Assembly (NCBI RefSeq): GCF_000802305.1 | Contig: NZ_JTDK01000011.1 | Coordinates: forward strand, 148,790-212,789 | Length of the DNA: 64,000 nt | From: Microbacterium mangrovi | Lineage (GTDB): Bacteria > Actinomycetota > Actinomycetes > Actinomycetales > Microbacteriaceae | Direction: 5' to 3' | In this document: piece after piece, positions 8,543 to 16,920 of the stretch | Layout: each line of letters opens with the position of its first letter | How positions within the stretch are numbered: position 1 is the stretch's first letter | Translations under genes and position numbers: made by a program | The notes under the pieces: model-generated | What the model was told of the DNA's origin: nothing | Seen by the model: the letters and a program-made list of their open reading frames with translations, nothing else | Databases searched by the model: none

Positions 8543-8857
8543 GTGGCTGATGTGATCTCTGCCGAAGAGGGTGCGCTGCGCCGCGGAGCACAGGCGGTCG
8601 GGCAGGCGAAGGCCGGCATCGACCAGCAGGTGAAGTTCGTGCGCGGTGAGATCGAGCAGGTGCGCGGGTACTGGACGGGTGAGGCCGCCGGTGCGTACAC
8701 GGTGCTCATGAACCGCTGGGACGAAGAGACGCGCAAGCTCAACGACGTGCTCATTACGCTCGAGGACGCCCTCACCGGCACCGATCGTGACCAGAACGCG
8801 ACCGAGCAGACGCACCAGCAGACCATCTCCGGTCTTTCGTCGATGATGGGCGCCTGA
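8543..8857 (+). CDS. WXG100 (ESAT-6-like) protein 1
   Basis: 104 aa. Two amphipathic helices flank a WTG turn (GYWTGEAA), the WXG100 hallmark. I see no YxxxD/E signal at the C-terminus, so it probably travels as a partner of the next protein. GGAGG at 8533-8537 selects the GTG at 8543 over the upstream in-frame TTG at 8531. WXG100 proteins form helical-hairpin dimers exported by EccC. Confidence 0.9.
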   Translation: MADVISAEEGALRRGAQAVGQAKAGIDQQVKFVRGEIEQVRGYWTGEAAGAYTVLMNRWDEETRKLNDVLITLEDALTGTDRDQNATEQTHQQTISGLSSMMGA

Positions 8858-8890
8858 CCCCGGGGTCAGGACGCAGGAAAGGTTTCGATC

Positions 8891-9181
8891 ATGCAGTCGA
8901 TGTCAGTCAAGCCGGAGCAGGTCGTCGCGCTGGCCGGGCAGATCCGCACGGGTTCCAACGGGATCAAGTCGCAGCTCGAGCAGCTCGAGGGCGAGGTCAC
9001 GAAGCTTCGCGGGTCGTGGAACGGTGCCGCGCAGGCCGCGTACGACGACGCCCAGCGCAAGTGGACCCAGTCGCTCACCGCGCTGAACACTCTGCTGGAG
9101 CAGATCTCGCAGAAGACCGAGGAGATGTCGCACGGGTACGTGTCCAGCGACAAGTCCTCGGCCGGCCGTTTCACTCTCTGA
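8891..9181 (+). CDS. WXG100 (ESAT-6-like) protein 2 with YxxxD signal
   Basis: 96 aa. A WNG turn (GSWNGAAQ) separates two helices. Near the C-terminus YVSSD fits the YxxxD/E T7SS signal, which protein 1 lacks. It is encoded 33 bp after protein 1 with AGGAAAGG upstream of the ATG. The two probably form the secreted heterodimer. Confidence 0.9.
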   Translation: MQSMSVKPEQVVALAGQIRTGSNGIKSQLEQLEGEVTKLRGSWNGAAQAAYDDAQRKWTQSLTALNTLLEQISQKTEEMSHGYVSSDKSSAGRFTL

Positions 9182-9214
9182 CGCGCGTCCGCGTCTCGCA
9201 TCCTCGGGCTCTCC

Positions 9215-9646
9215 ATGCTGATCCTCTCCCTCGACGGTGACACCGCCGCGGCGGCGCAGCGTGCCGCGCAGACCCAGGTCGACCTGGTGCCCGGCCGAGC
9301 GCAGGTCAGCCAGGTCGTGGGCGATGACAGCGAGCACGCCACCGCGTCGTTCCTGAAACGGCTGCAGGCGGCGGCGGACCTGCTTGCCGACCATGCCGAC
9401 GTCGTCCGTGTCGACGTGAAGCAGAACGTGGACGCGCTGCAGCACGTCGTCACGGCGATGCAGGAGACCGACGGCAAGTCGGCGGACTGGGTGAGGCAGC
9501 ACACCGAGCTGGTCGGTCAGACCGCTGAGTCGACGACGGATGCCGACGTGCGCCGGGTGCAGGATGCCGCGACGGTGTCGGCTCCCGGTGCGGCCGGTCC
9601 CGCCGCCACTCCGGCGCAGGGCGCGAGCGACGGCGGGCAGTGGTGA
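9215..9646 (+). CDS. T7SS-associated hypothetical protein
   Basis: 143 aa. Mostly helical, without signal peptide or membrane segment, and ending in an Ala/Gly/Pro-rich tail. It lies between the WXG100 pair and a mycosin and overlaps the latter by GTGA. No recognised domain; a role as an accessory or chaperone-like component is only suggested by position. No clear ribosome site precedes the ATG. Confidence 0.65.
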   Translation: MLILSLDGDTAAAAQRAAQTQVDLVPGRAQVSQVVGDDSEHATASFLKRLQAAADLLADHADVVRVDVKQNVDALQHVVTAMQETDGKSADWVRQHTELVGQTAESTTDADVRRVQDAATVSAPGAAGPAATPAQGASDGGQW

Positions 9647-10878
9647 GGCGCGTCGTCGGCGCCGCCGTGGCGCTGGCCCTCCTGGCTGTGCCGCTGCTCG
9701 GCGCCGGCACGTCGGCATCCGCATCCGAGCAGGCGAGCAACTGGTGGTACGACCGGTACGGCGTCGCCCAAGCGCATGACGCAGGCTGGACCGGCAAGGG
9801 CGTGAAGATCGCGGTGATCGATCTGCAGATCAACTCCAAGCTGCCGGTGTTCAGCGACGCCCGCCTCACCGTCGACCACGACCCGCTGTGCGAGGACGGC
9901 ACGGTCGAGTCCACCGTGGCCGACCACGACACGCTCCACGGGTCCGATATCACGGCTCTGCTGGTCGGAAACGGCCGGGGGCAGGGATCGGTCCGCGGGA
10001 TCGCGCCCGACGCCTCGGTGACGTTCTATGGGCTCGGGTTTCCCACGTGCGCGCAAGACGCACGACCGGGGACGCAGGTCGGCATCGCAGAAGGCATCGA
10101 GCGCGCCATCGCCGATGGTGCGGACATCATCTCGCTGTCGGTGTCCCTCCCGTCGATGAACCCCGGCTCGATCCAGGCGGTCGCCGATGCCATCGGCCAC
10201 GGGGTCATCGTCGTCGCGGCACAGCCGAACAGCACCACGGGAGCCGAAGCCGCCACGCCGTACCCGATGGTTCTCAACGGCGTCGTGACGGTCAATGCGC
10301 TCGACGACAAGGGTTTGCTGCAGAGGGATGCGGACGACCCGAGCAAGCAGGATGTCTGGCCGGAGGTGACCGTCGTGGCCGCCGGGGTCGGCTTCCCGTC
10401 GGTCAACTGGACGCAGCGGCAGTCCATCACGGGTTCCTCCCTCGCGACGCCGCTGGTGGCCGGGATGCTGGCGGACACGTGGCAGAAGTATCCGGATGCC
10501 ACCGCGAATCAGCTGATCCAGTCGCTGATCCGCAACACCGGGACGACGACGCATGAGCTGACGGTCCAGACCAACGGGATCGGCTATGGCGCCGCCTCGC
10601 TGCGGCACCTGCTCGCCGTCGATCCCACGAAGTACGCCGACACCAACCCGCTGATGAACAAGGCCTCCGGAAAGCCGACCGCAGCACAGGTGGCTGCGGT
10701 CGAGGCATCGCCGAAGCCGTCTGCGTCCGCCGCCACAGGCGCGGTCGCCGTTTCGGTGAGCGCGACACCGTTCGTGGTCGGCGGAGTCGGACTGCTCGTG
10801 GTGATCGTCGCGCTCCTCGTGCTCACGATCATCCTGGTCCGGCGCTCGCGCCGCACGAACGACGAGGAGCACACATGA
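9643..10878 (+). CDS. mycP: Mycosin (subtilisin-like T7SS protease), second copy
   Basis: 411 aa. It has a signal peptide (1-28), an S8 domain and a C-terminal membrane helix followed by RRSRR. The triad is visible as Asp60 (AVIDLQ), His99 (LHGSD) and Ser266 (GSSLATP). The oxyanion Asn motif is the unusual AAQPN. It is clearly diverged from the first mycosin (2372-3664), so this is not a recent duplication. The preceding GTG at 9640 is an alternative start. Confidence 0.88.
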   Translation: MRRVVGAAVALALLAVPLLGAGTSASASEQASNWWYDRYGVAQAHDAGWTGKGVKIAVIDLQINSKLPVFSDARLTVDHDPLCEDGTVESTVADHDTLHGSDITALLVGNGRGQGSVRGIAPDASVTFYGLGFPTCAQDARPGTQVGIAEGIERAIADGADIISLSVSLPSMNPGSIQAVADAIGHGVIVVAAQPNSTTGAEAATPYPMVLNGVVTVNALDDKGLLQRDADDPSKQDVWPEVTVVAAGVGFPSVNWTQRQSITGSSLATPLVAGMLADTWQKYPDATANQLIQSLIRNTGTTTHELTVQTNGIGYGAASLRHLLAVDPTKYADTNPLMNKASGKPTAAQVAAVEASPKPSASAATGAVAVSVSATPFVVGGVGLLVVIVALLVLTIILVRRSRRTNDEEHT

Positions 10879-12170
10879 CCGGGCAGTGGGAGAAGCGGTT
10901 GCAGAACATCGCCACGGGAGGCTCCGACTTCGACGTCCCGAGCGCCGCGGAGCTGCACAGCTCCCTCGAAGCGCTCACGCCCGTGTTGCAGAAGGCCGCC
11001 GCCGACCCCGGGATCACGGGTGAGTCGGGACTCGCCGCAACCGCGGCCTTCGACGCCGTCGCCAAGCACGCGGCGATGGTGTCCCAGGTGGCGAAGCAGA
11101 TTCAGGATGCCGCCGAGAAGGCGAACGCGGTGCGATCTCAGGCCGCGCGGGATCTGAGCAGGCTTCCCGGAGGCTCGCTGTCTTCGGGAGATGAGACCCT
11201 GGTGCGCGCCGCTGCTGCCGGGGCGACGATCCTGTTCCCCGGGTTCTCGGTGATCGCCGGTGACGGTGCGGTCGGAGCCATCAACTGGTTCCTCGGCAAC
11301 CAGCGCGAGAGCCACGCGCAGACCGCCGTGCGAAACGCCAGCGACAGCTTCGACCGCATCGCGATTCCGATGCTCCCGGGGGCCCACGACAGGACGACGA
11401 GTCCGGTGACGCAGTCGACGGCGCCCGGTTCCGGATCGGAGGGTCCGGGCCCGAGCTACCGCAGCTATCCGGGATGGAACGACGACCCGCTGACGACGCA
11501 CGCAGTGCCGGCCGGCTTGTCCGTCGGCACGGGGCTCGCGCCGATCCCGCGCCCGGGCGACGTCCACCACGGTGACACGGGGTCGTCGTCTGACTCGCTG
11601 CACCCGGTGGTCGTGCCGCCGGGGGGATCGCTGAACGTCGACGGTCCCACGGCTTCCGGCTCCACGACCCTCGGTCCGGGCGGATCGTCTGTCCTTGGGC
11701 CGGGCTCGGGTTCGGGTGGGCTGCTCGGTCATCCCTCCAGCGCGCTGATCGCGGGTGGCGGGTCCGCTGCCCTCCTCGGCGGGGGCAGGATGGCCGCGGC
11801 CGGCGGCTTCGGCGGGGCGCGAGGATTCGGCGCCGCCGGGCTGGGCGGGCCGGGAGCGGCATCCGGAATGGGCTCCTCGACGGTCGGCCCGAACGGACCG
11901 GCCGCGGCTCGCGGCGGTGGCCTGCTCGGACGCGCGGAGGCCGGCGGCGCGGCGAACGCGAACAACTCGGCTGCGGCCGGAGGACGCCCGGGCGCGGGCT
12001 CCGGTGCGATGGGCGCGGGATCCCGCGGCGGCGAGCACGGCTCGCGCTCGCGCAACCGCGGGCGCGGCCTCGGCGGACCGATGGCGCCGCAGCTCGAAGA
12101 GGATGCCGAGATCGGGCCGCGGTCCGAGGCCGCCGGTGCCGGCGGGCGTGACGAGATGAGCGAGCTGTGA
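10875..12170 (+). CDS. Gly/Ala-rich ESX-associated protein (possible secreted substrate)
   Basis: 431 aa, starting with an ATGA overlap on the mycosin. Residues 1-100 are helical and WXG/Esp-like. A hydrophobic stretch rich in Ala and Gly follows (near 112-135). The second half is a low-complexity Gly/Ser/Pro region resembling actinobacterial PPE/Esp-type tails, ending in an acidic segment (PQLEEDAEIG). A T7SS substrate or cell-surface component is likely; no enzyme domain is seen. Confidence 0.7.
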   Translation: MTGQWEKRLQNIATGGSDFDVPSAAELHSSLEALTPVLQKAAADPGITGESGLAATAAFDAVAKHAAMVSQVAKQIQDAAEKANAVRSQAARDLSRLPGGSLSSGDETLVRAAAAGATILFPGFSVIAGDGAVGAINWFLGNQRESHAQTAVRNASDSFDRIAIPMLPGAHDRTTSPVTQSTAPGSGSEGPGPSYRSYPGWNDDPLTTHAVPAGLSVGTGLAPIPRPGDVHHGDTGSSSDSLHPVVVPPGGSLNVDGPTASGSTTLGPGGSSVLGPGSGSGGLLGHPSSALIAGGGSAALLGGGRMAAAGGFGGARGFGAAGLGGPGAASGMGSSTVGPNGPAAARGGGLLGRAEAGGAANANNSAAAGGRPGAGSGAMGAGSRGGEHGSRSRNRGRGLGGPMAPQLEEDAEIGPRSEAAGAGGRDEMSEL

Positions 12171-12484
12171 GCGACCACATCGCGATCGACCACGATCTGA
12201 TGCTGACCCAGGCGTCTCAGGTGGAGCGGGTCGCCGCCGACATCGCCGTGGCGCGGGATGCCACCCGTTCCACGAACATGGGCGGCGGCGCGTTCGGTGT
12301 GCTGTGCGGGTTCCTCGTGACACCGGCGACCGTGGTGGCGACGATCGCCGGCTCGGCGATCGGCTCGGCGGAGGGCATGGTGCGCCGCAGCGCGTCGGAG
12401 CTGCGCGGGGTGTCGAACGACATGACCCGGTTCGAGACGGATCTGCTGCAGTCGATCGCGCAGCTCGAGTCGCCGCTGGACTGA
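12167..12484 (+). CDS. Small WXG-like helical T7SS protein
   Basis: 105 aa, starting from a GTGA overlap. Helix, a glycine-rich hydrophobic centre (GGGAFGVLCGF, TIAGSAIGSAEG), then a helix, the pattern of ESX-associated helical-hairpin proteins. It lies eight bases before toxin 3 and may be its co-secreted partner or chaperone. The assignment rests on fold pattern and position only. Confidence 0.65.
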   Translation: MSDHIAIDHDLMLTQASQVERVAADIAVARDATRSTNMGGGAFGVLCGFLVTPATVVATIAGSAIGSAEGMVRRSASELRGVSNDMTRFETDLLQSIAQLESPLD

Positions 12485-12492
12485 GGTCGAAC

Positions 12493-13314
12493 ATGTCGGG
12501 GAATCCTTTGGTGGCGTCGGCGGTGGATACTGCGACTCCGTTGTCGGGCACGGGTTTGCTGGATGATGGTGCGCAGCTGGTTCATGCGATCGAGTCGGGG
12601 GATTGGCTGGCGGGTGGTTTGTCGGCGTTCGCGGTCGGGGTGGACACGGTCGCGGCGGTGTCGGACCCGTTGGGGTCTTTGATCGCGTCGGGCCTTGGCT
12701 GGTTGATCGATCATCTGGAACCGATCAAGGGCTGGTTCGATGACCTGACCGGCAACGCGGGGGAGGTGGAGGCGTTCGCGGCCACGTGGACGAACATCCA
12801 GACCCAGTTGCAGGCGTCGGGTGCGGAGCTGACCCGCCGCGTGACGGACCTGGATTCTCTGGCGGGTGAGGCGATCGATGCGTATCGCCGTTTCCAGGCG
12901 GATGCCGCCGCCCATCTGGCGGGTGCGGCATCCTGGGCGGGTGCGATGGCGACCGGCCTGCGGGTGGCGTCGCAGGTGGTGCAGTTGGTGCACGACCTGG
13001 TGCGGGATGTGTTGTCGCAACTGGTGGGGTCGGCGATCTCGTGGGCCGCGGAGGCTGTCTTCTCGCTCGGCTTGGCGACGCCGTGGATCATCGAGCAGGT
13101 CAGTACCCGGGTGGCGTCGTGGGTGGCGAAGATCGGCACCAAGCTCACCGAACTGCTGACCGCGTGCAAGAAGCTCGCCGGGCTGCTGGGTGACCTGCAC
13201 GGGCTGATCGCGAAGGCGGGCGCCCTGTTCGAGAACGCGCTGCGCAAGACCGCCCCGGCAGTGCGCCGCACCGTCGCCGGTGACCAGGGACTGCTCAACC
13301 TCGACGAGCTCATG
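12493..13314 (+). repeat. Toxin trafficking module, copy 3 (822 bp)
   Basis: Direct repeat of 6855-7676. Clusters of silent differences (for example near 12669-12680) sit in otherwise identical DNA, as expected when gene conversion keeps copies alike. The match ends at DELM. Confidence 0.92.
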
Positions 13315-14052
13315 GGCGGACGTAAGCTGGCCCCGCGCCGCGGCCGCGAGTACACGCTCGCCGACGGCAGCTCCTACACGACGCGGTGGTCGCCGGAGCA
13401 GATCGAGCACTGGACGACCGCCCGGGACGAACTCACCGACGCGCTGCACGGCACGGGACCTTCGATGGATGATCTGGTGGATCTCATCCACCGTCCCACC
13501 GATTCCCTGGCGCCGGACGACATCGCGTTCCTCAAGGACATGCGCGAGAAGATCGGGTGGGATGACTCCACGGTCTTCCAGAAGGTGATCCCGCCGGGTG
13601 AGAGCGTCGACCGCATCGCCGGCAGCTACACGTACCCAGTGGACAGCCTGCAGGGCTTCGTCACCCGCTTGCAGGATGTCACGCACTTCGCCGACCCGAA
13701 GGACGTCTACACCGGGCTGCGGCTCGACTACGCCAACTCGCCGTTCGACGGCTCGGGGATGAGCCCGGTGCAGATGCTTCGATATCAGGGAAGGGCCGGG
13801 AATGTCGACGTGCCGTTCAACGAAACGATCGGAGGCCACCCGTCGGGCTATGAGAGCCCAGCCCCTTTCACGGGCAACGGCTTCACGAGTTCGGGCATCC
13901 CGCATCCTGACGGGAATGTCGTGCCGGAGTTTCACGTGTCGGGCGTGAAAGTCAGCGACGGCGCTGAGATGTGGGAAGTGACTGAGACCGGCACGTACCG
14001 CTTGCTCGGCGTATTCAGAGAGCAAACCGGCTGGGTCGGTGTCGGAAGGTGA
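12493..14052 (+). CDS. Polymorphic toxin 3, T7SS substrate-like, long variable C-terminal domain
   Basis: 519 aa. Residues 1-274 are the shared trafficking module. The 245-residue tail has a helical part (300-395) and a terminal domain (about 405-519) with LRYQG, VP, GY, TGNGF, VVPEFHV, AEMWEV and GWVGVG. This terminal domain aligns by eye with the product of the 15514-16335 gene. I do not recognise it: the pattern does not fit the TNT NADase, a HNH nuclease or an obvious ADP-ribosyltransferase. The ATG at 12493 corresponds to the GTG of copies 1 and 2. Confidence 0.82.
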   Translation: MSGNPLVASAVDTATPLSGTGLLDDGAQLVHAIESGDWLAGGLSAFAVGVDTVAAVSDPLGSLIASGLGWLIDHLEPIKGWFDDLTGNAGEVEAFAATWTNIQTQLQASGAELTRRVTDLDSLAGEAIDAYRRFQADAAAHLAGAASWAGAMATGLRVASQVVQLVHDLVRDVLSQLVGSAISWAAEAVFSLGLATPWIIEQVSTRVASWVAKIGTKLTELLTACKKLAGLLGDLHGLIAKAGALFENALRKTAPAVRRTVAGDQGLLNLDELMGGRKLAPRRGREYTLADGSSYTTRWSPEQIEHWTTARDELTDALHGTGPSMDDLVDLIHRPTDSLAPDDIAFLKDMREKIGWDDSTVFQKVIPPGESVDRIAGSYTYPVDSLQGFVTRLQDVTHFADPKDVYTGLRLDYANSPFDGSGMSPVQMLRYQGRAGNVDVPFNETIGGHPSGYESPAPFTGNGFTSSGIPHPDGNVVPEFHVSGVKVSDGAEMWEVTETGTYRLLGVFREQTGWVGVGR

Positions 14053-14061
14053 GGCAGCGTT

Positions 14062-14499
14062 GTGATTGGTGACGGGCTCCATCCCCGCGGCCCTTTTGGT
14101 GTGATCAACGGCGTCGAGGTGCCTCTGGTGGGCACCATGAGAGCAGGGGTGTTCGGCGTGCCGGTCGACTCGGTTTCCCTTCGTGCTGAGGATGCCCCAC
14201 CCGGGGTGACGGTGCTACCGGACTTTGGGCCGTCGGCGCCGGGGATCATCTCCATTCCGCGGTCCGAGGTCGCAGATGCGGTCGAATGGAACTGGTACGC
14301 GTGGGTCGACGAGGATTGGTGCTGGGTCGCGAACATACGGGACGGCAAGCTCTTCGTGTCGACCGTGGTCTCGGCGACGGCGGCGAAGAATCCTGAATGG
14401 GAGGGCGACCGTTACAACGGCTGGGGGCGGTGGATCGATCCCGAAGGAGTGGAGTTGAAGGCGGAGTCTCGCCCTCTTGCGGGCGGTGGGAGTTCATGA
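14062..14499 (+). CDS. Candidate immunity protein A (tryptophan-rich family)
   Basis: 145 aa, GTG start 9 bp after toxin 3. It is the first of four paralogues in this island. Conserved features are GDGLHPRG at the N-terminus, PLVGTM, IPRSEV, a WYAWVD-x-x-WCWV core, IRDGKL, TAAK, WEGDRYNGW and GVELKAES. Soluble, with no signal peptide. Immunity to toxin 3 is inferred from being directly downstream. The family is not recognised. Confidence 0.72.
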   Translation: MIGDGLHPRGPFGVINGVEVPLVGTMRAGVFGVPVDSVSLRAEDAPPGVTVLPDFGPSAPGIISIPRSEVADAVEWNWYAWVDEDWCWVANIRDGKLFVSTVVSATAAKNPEWEGDRYNGWGRWIDPEGVELKAESRPLAGGGSS

Positions 14500-14948
14500 C
14501 GCCCCAGCAGCTGACGATTGGTGAGGGGCTGCACCCGCGTGGGCTTTTCGGTGTGAGCCAGGGTGTCGAGGTGCCTCTATTGGGGATGATGAGCGCCGGT
14601 TCGTTCGGAGTGCCGGTCGAGTCAGTGTCGCTTCGGGTTGAGGATGCGCCGCCGGGCGTCACCGTGTTGCCGTTTAGCGGCCCCGAGACACCCGGTGTGA
14701 TCTCCATTCCGCGCTCGGAAGTCACGGATGCCGTCGGGTGGACGTGGTACGCGTGGGTGGATGACGAGTGGTGCTGGGTGGCGAATATTCGTGACGGGAA
14801 GCTGCTGGTTGCGACGGGATCGTCGCTGACGGCGGCGAAGGATCCTGCGTGGGAGGGCGACCGCTACAACGGCTGGGATCGGTGGATCGACCCTGCGGGC
14901 GTGGAGCTGAAGGCGGAGTCTCGCCCGCTCGCGGGTGGCGGGGGCTGA
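14496..14948 (+). CDS. Candidate immunity protein B (tryptophan-rich family)
   Basis: 150 aa, ATGA overlap with paralogue A. It shares all the family motifs, with small changes such as VGWTWYAWVDDEW and LLVATGSS. Tandem overlap suggests co-translation at similar levels. Its middle part shares 56 identical bases with paralogue D (14724-14779 versus 16671-16726). Confidence 0.72.
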   Translation: MTPQQLTIGEGLHPRGLFGVSQGVEVPLLGMMSAGSFGVPVESVSLRVEDAPPGVTVLPFSGPETPGVISIPRSEVTDAVGWTWYAWVDDEWCWVANIRDGKLLVATGSSLTAAKDPAWEGDRYNGWDRWIDPAGVELKAESRPLAGGGG

Positions 14949-15463
14949 TGACGGCGAGTGCGGCACGAGACGAAGCGCACCACGCTGGACCGAGTGAAAC
15001 GATGACGGATTCGGCGATCGGTGACGGCTTACACCCCCGTGGAATGCACGGGTGGTTGGCGGGGCGCGAGACCCCCATCGCCTCGACGGGTAAGGCTGGG
15101 ACATTCGACGTAGCCGTTGATTGGGCATCGGTTCGTCGCGAGAACGCTCCTGTCGGCGGGTCGCGGCCGGGGCTCGACGGATCCATGCCTCCTGGTCCCG
15201 ACTATGTCCGGATTCCACTGTCGGAGTTCACCGATCTGGTGTCGTGGAACTGGTACGCGTGGGTCGACGACGAGTGGTGCTGGGTAGGGAACATCCGCGA
15301 CGGCAAGCTGCTTGTCGCAACCGGCTCGTCCGCGACGGCGGCTAAGGATCCCGACTGGGAAGGCGACTACTGCAACGGGTGGGATCGCTGGGTCGATCCT
15401 GAGGGCGTGGAGTTGAAGGCGGAGTCTCACCCGGTGGTCCGCGGTCGGGCATCCCGATCCTGA
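14948..15463 (+). CDS. Candidate immunity protein C (tryptophan-rich family, diverged)
   Basis: 171 aa from the ATG at 14948 (TGATG overlap with B), or 153 aa from the internal ATG at 15002, which lines up better with the N-termini of A, B and D. The WNWYAWVDDEWCWV core and the end of the family pattern are kept, but the first half is the most diverged of the four (ETPIASTG, ENAPVGGS). It may bind a different toxin variant. Confidence 0.7.
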   Translation: MTASAARDEAHHAGPSETMTDSAIGDGLHPRGMHGWLAGRETPIASTGKAGTFDVAVDWASVRRENAPVGGSRPGLDGSMPPGPDYVRIPLSEFTDLVSWNWYAWVDDEWCWVGNIRDGKLLVATGSSATAAKDPDWEGDYCNGWDRWVDPEGVELKAESHPVVRGRASRS

Positions 15464-15513
15464 GCGGACTGGATGGACACGAGCATGGTGACGAACAACG
15501 AAGGATGGTCGGT

Positions 15514-16335
15514 GTGACAGCTCTGCAGAAGCTTCTGTTCCCCGCGACGACGGCTGCGTACCTGCGGCAGGGGTCGTCGCTGCTGGCGGGCCCGGTGGTG
15601 CGGATCGCGGACGCGATCGGATGGCGCACGCCGGTCGAGGTGCTATCGGCGTACGGGCTGGATGCCGCGGGGGTCGAATCGGTCGACGTACTGCGGTTCG
15701 AGAACACCCCGCTCACCCGGCTTTCGGTGCCGCAGGCGGGGGATGCGACCTCCGTCGCCGGGTACGACCTCGGATTCCTGCGGGGTCCCGGGGCGGGCGT
15801 GGTGCCGGTGTGGGATGTCGCCCCGACGACGGTGCCGCGGGACTCGGAGCTCTGGCGCATCCACGCCGACGGCAAGCAGGAACTCATCTCTGCCTACGCC
15901 GGCCCGGCGTTCGGATGGCGGGGCACGGGTGTATTCGTGCCGCCGACCATGATCCCGGGTCCGCGCGCGCAGTGGCACGGCGCCGAGTATGCGGCATCCT
16001 GGACCGACCCCGGGCACCTGGAGATCGTCACGTTGGCCGAGACCGCGCCCGACGGATTCGAGCAGACCCGCCCGAACGTGTTCCGCCGGGTCGTGGAGGC
16101 CGCGGAGTGCTCCCGCATCTTCGAGGTGTCGTTCACTTCTGTGTGGCGCGGCGCGATCCGCTGCACCATGCTGCAGTCGAACCAGGAGCAGGCGGCGGTG
16201 CTGCTGCATTGCGACGCGCAGACCGCGGCAGACGCGGGAGCGGTGGCGCTCGAGCCCGGAGTGTTCTGGCACCTCGTCCCGCAGGCGGAGCTCACCGAGG
16301 TGTCCGGGACGACGAGCGAGCTGCCCGTCGCCTGA
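15514..16335 (+). CDS. Protein with a toxin-3-tail-like domain inside the immunity array
   Basis: 273 aa. GTG 15514 is chosen because AAGGA lies nine bases upstream; ATG 15505 is the alternative. Residues 57-139 align by eye with residues 426-518 of toxin 3: VDVLRF, VP, GYDLGF, GVVPVWDV, SELWRI, a G-turn, GWRGTG. No trafficking module precedes it. The C-terminal half (140-273) is unique, with FRRVVEAAECSRIF and WHLVPQAELTEV. It could be a displaced toxin domain, an antagonist that mimics the toxin, or an unrelated enzyme of the same fold. Confidence 0.65.
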   Translation: MTALQKLLFPATTAAYLRQGSSLLAGPVVRIADAIGWRTPVEVLSAYGLDAAGVESVDVLRFENTPLTRLSVPQAGDATSVAGYDLGFLRGPGAGVVPVWDVAPTTVPRDSELWRIHADGKQELISAYAGPAFGWRGTGVFVPPTMIPGPRAQWHGAEYAASWTDPGHLEIVTLAETAPDGFEQTRPNVFRRVVEAAECSRIFEVSFTSVWRGAIRCTMLQSNQEQAAVLLHCDAQTAADAGAVALEPGVFWHLVPQAELTEVSGTTSELPVA

Positions 16336-16460
16336 ACGGGCGTGTACCTCGCGATGAACGATGACGGCGAGTCTCGCATCCGTCGGATGGAGACGGCTGG
16401 GGGTTGATCGGGTAGGCCTGCGCGGTGAGGGCCTGAAGCATGGTCGAGAGGTAACGCGAG

Positions 16461-16895
16461 ATGGCGATTGGCGAGGGGCTGCACCCGCGGGGACGGTTTG
16501 CGGTGATCGGCGGGGTTGAGGTGCCGCTGTTGGGGACGATGGAGGCGGGTGCCTTCGGTGTGCCGGTCGACTCGGTGTCGCTTCGTGCTGAGGATGCCCC
16601 GCCAGGGGTGACGGTGCTGCGTGACTGGCCGGCGTCGCCCGGTGTCATCTCGATTCCGCGTTCTGAGGTGACGGATGCCGTCGGGTGGACGTGGTACGCG
16701 TGGGTGGATGACGAGTGGTGCTGGGTCGCGAACATACGGGACGGCAAGCTCTTCGTGTCGACCGTGGTCTCGGCGACGGCGGCGAAGAATCCTGAATGGG
16801 AGGGCGACCGTTACAACGGCTGGGGGCGCTGGATCGATCCTGAGGGCGTGGAGCTGAAGGCGGAGTCTCGCCCGCTGGCGGGCCGGGGGCGCTGA
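16461..16895 (+). CDS. Candidate immunity protein D (mosaic of paralogues A and B)
   Basis: 144 aa, complete family pattern. The middle is identical in DNA to B over 56 bp (16671-16726) and the following 113 bp (16716-16828) are identical to A (14317-14429), so the gene looks like a recombinant of its neighbours. GAGAGG precedes the ATG. It is separated from A-C by the toxin-tail-like gene. Confidence 0.72.
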   Translation: MAIGEGLHPRGRFAVIGGVEVPLLGTMEAGAFGVPVDSVSLRAEDAPPGVTVLRDWPASPGVISIPRSEVTDAVGWTWYAWVDDEWCWVANIRDGKLFVSTVVSATAAKNPEWEGDRYNGWGRWIDPEGVELKAESRPLAGRGR

Positions 16896-16920
16896 TCGAG
16901 CGCATGGGAGGATGGAGGCC

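Noticed and set aside
13768..14052. TNT (NAD glycohydrolase) domain at the end of toxin 3
   Set aside because: The conserved TNT pattern of Arg, Tyr and a late G-x-G-x-Q-Y is not present in order; left as unrecognised.
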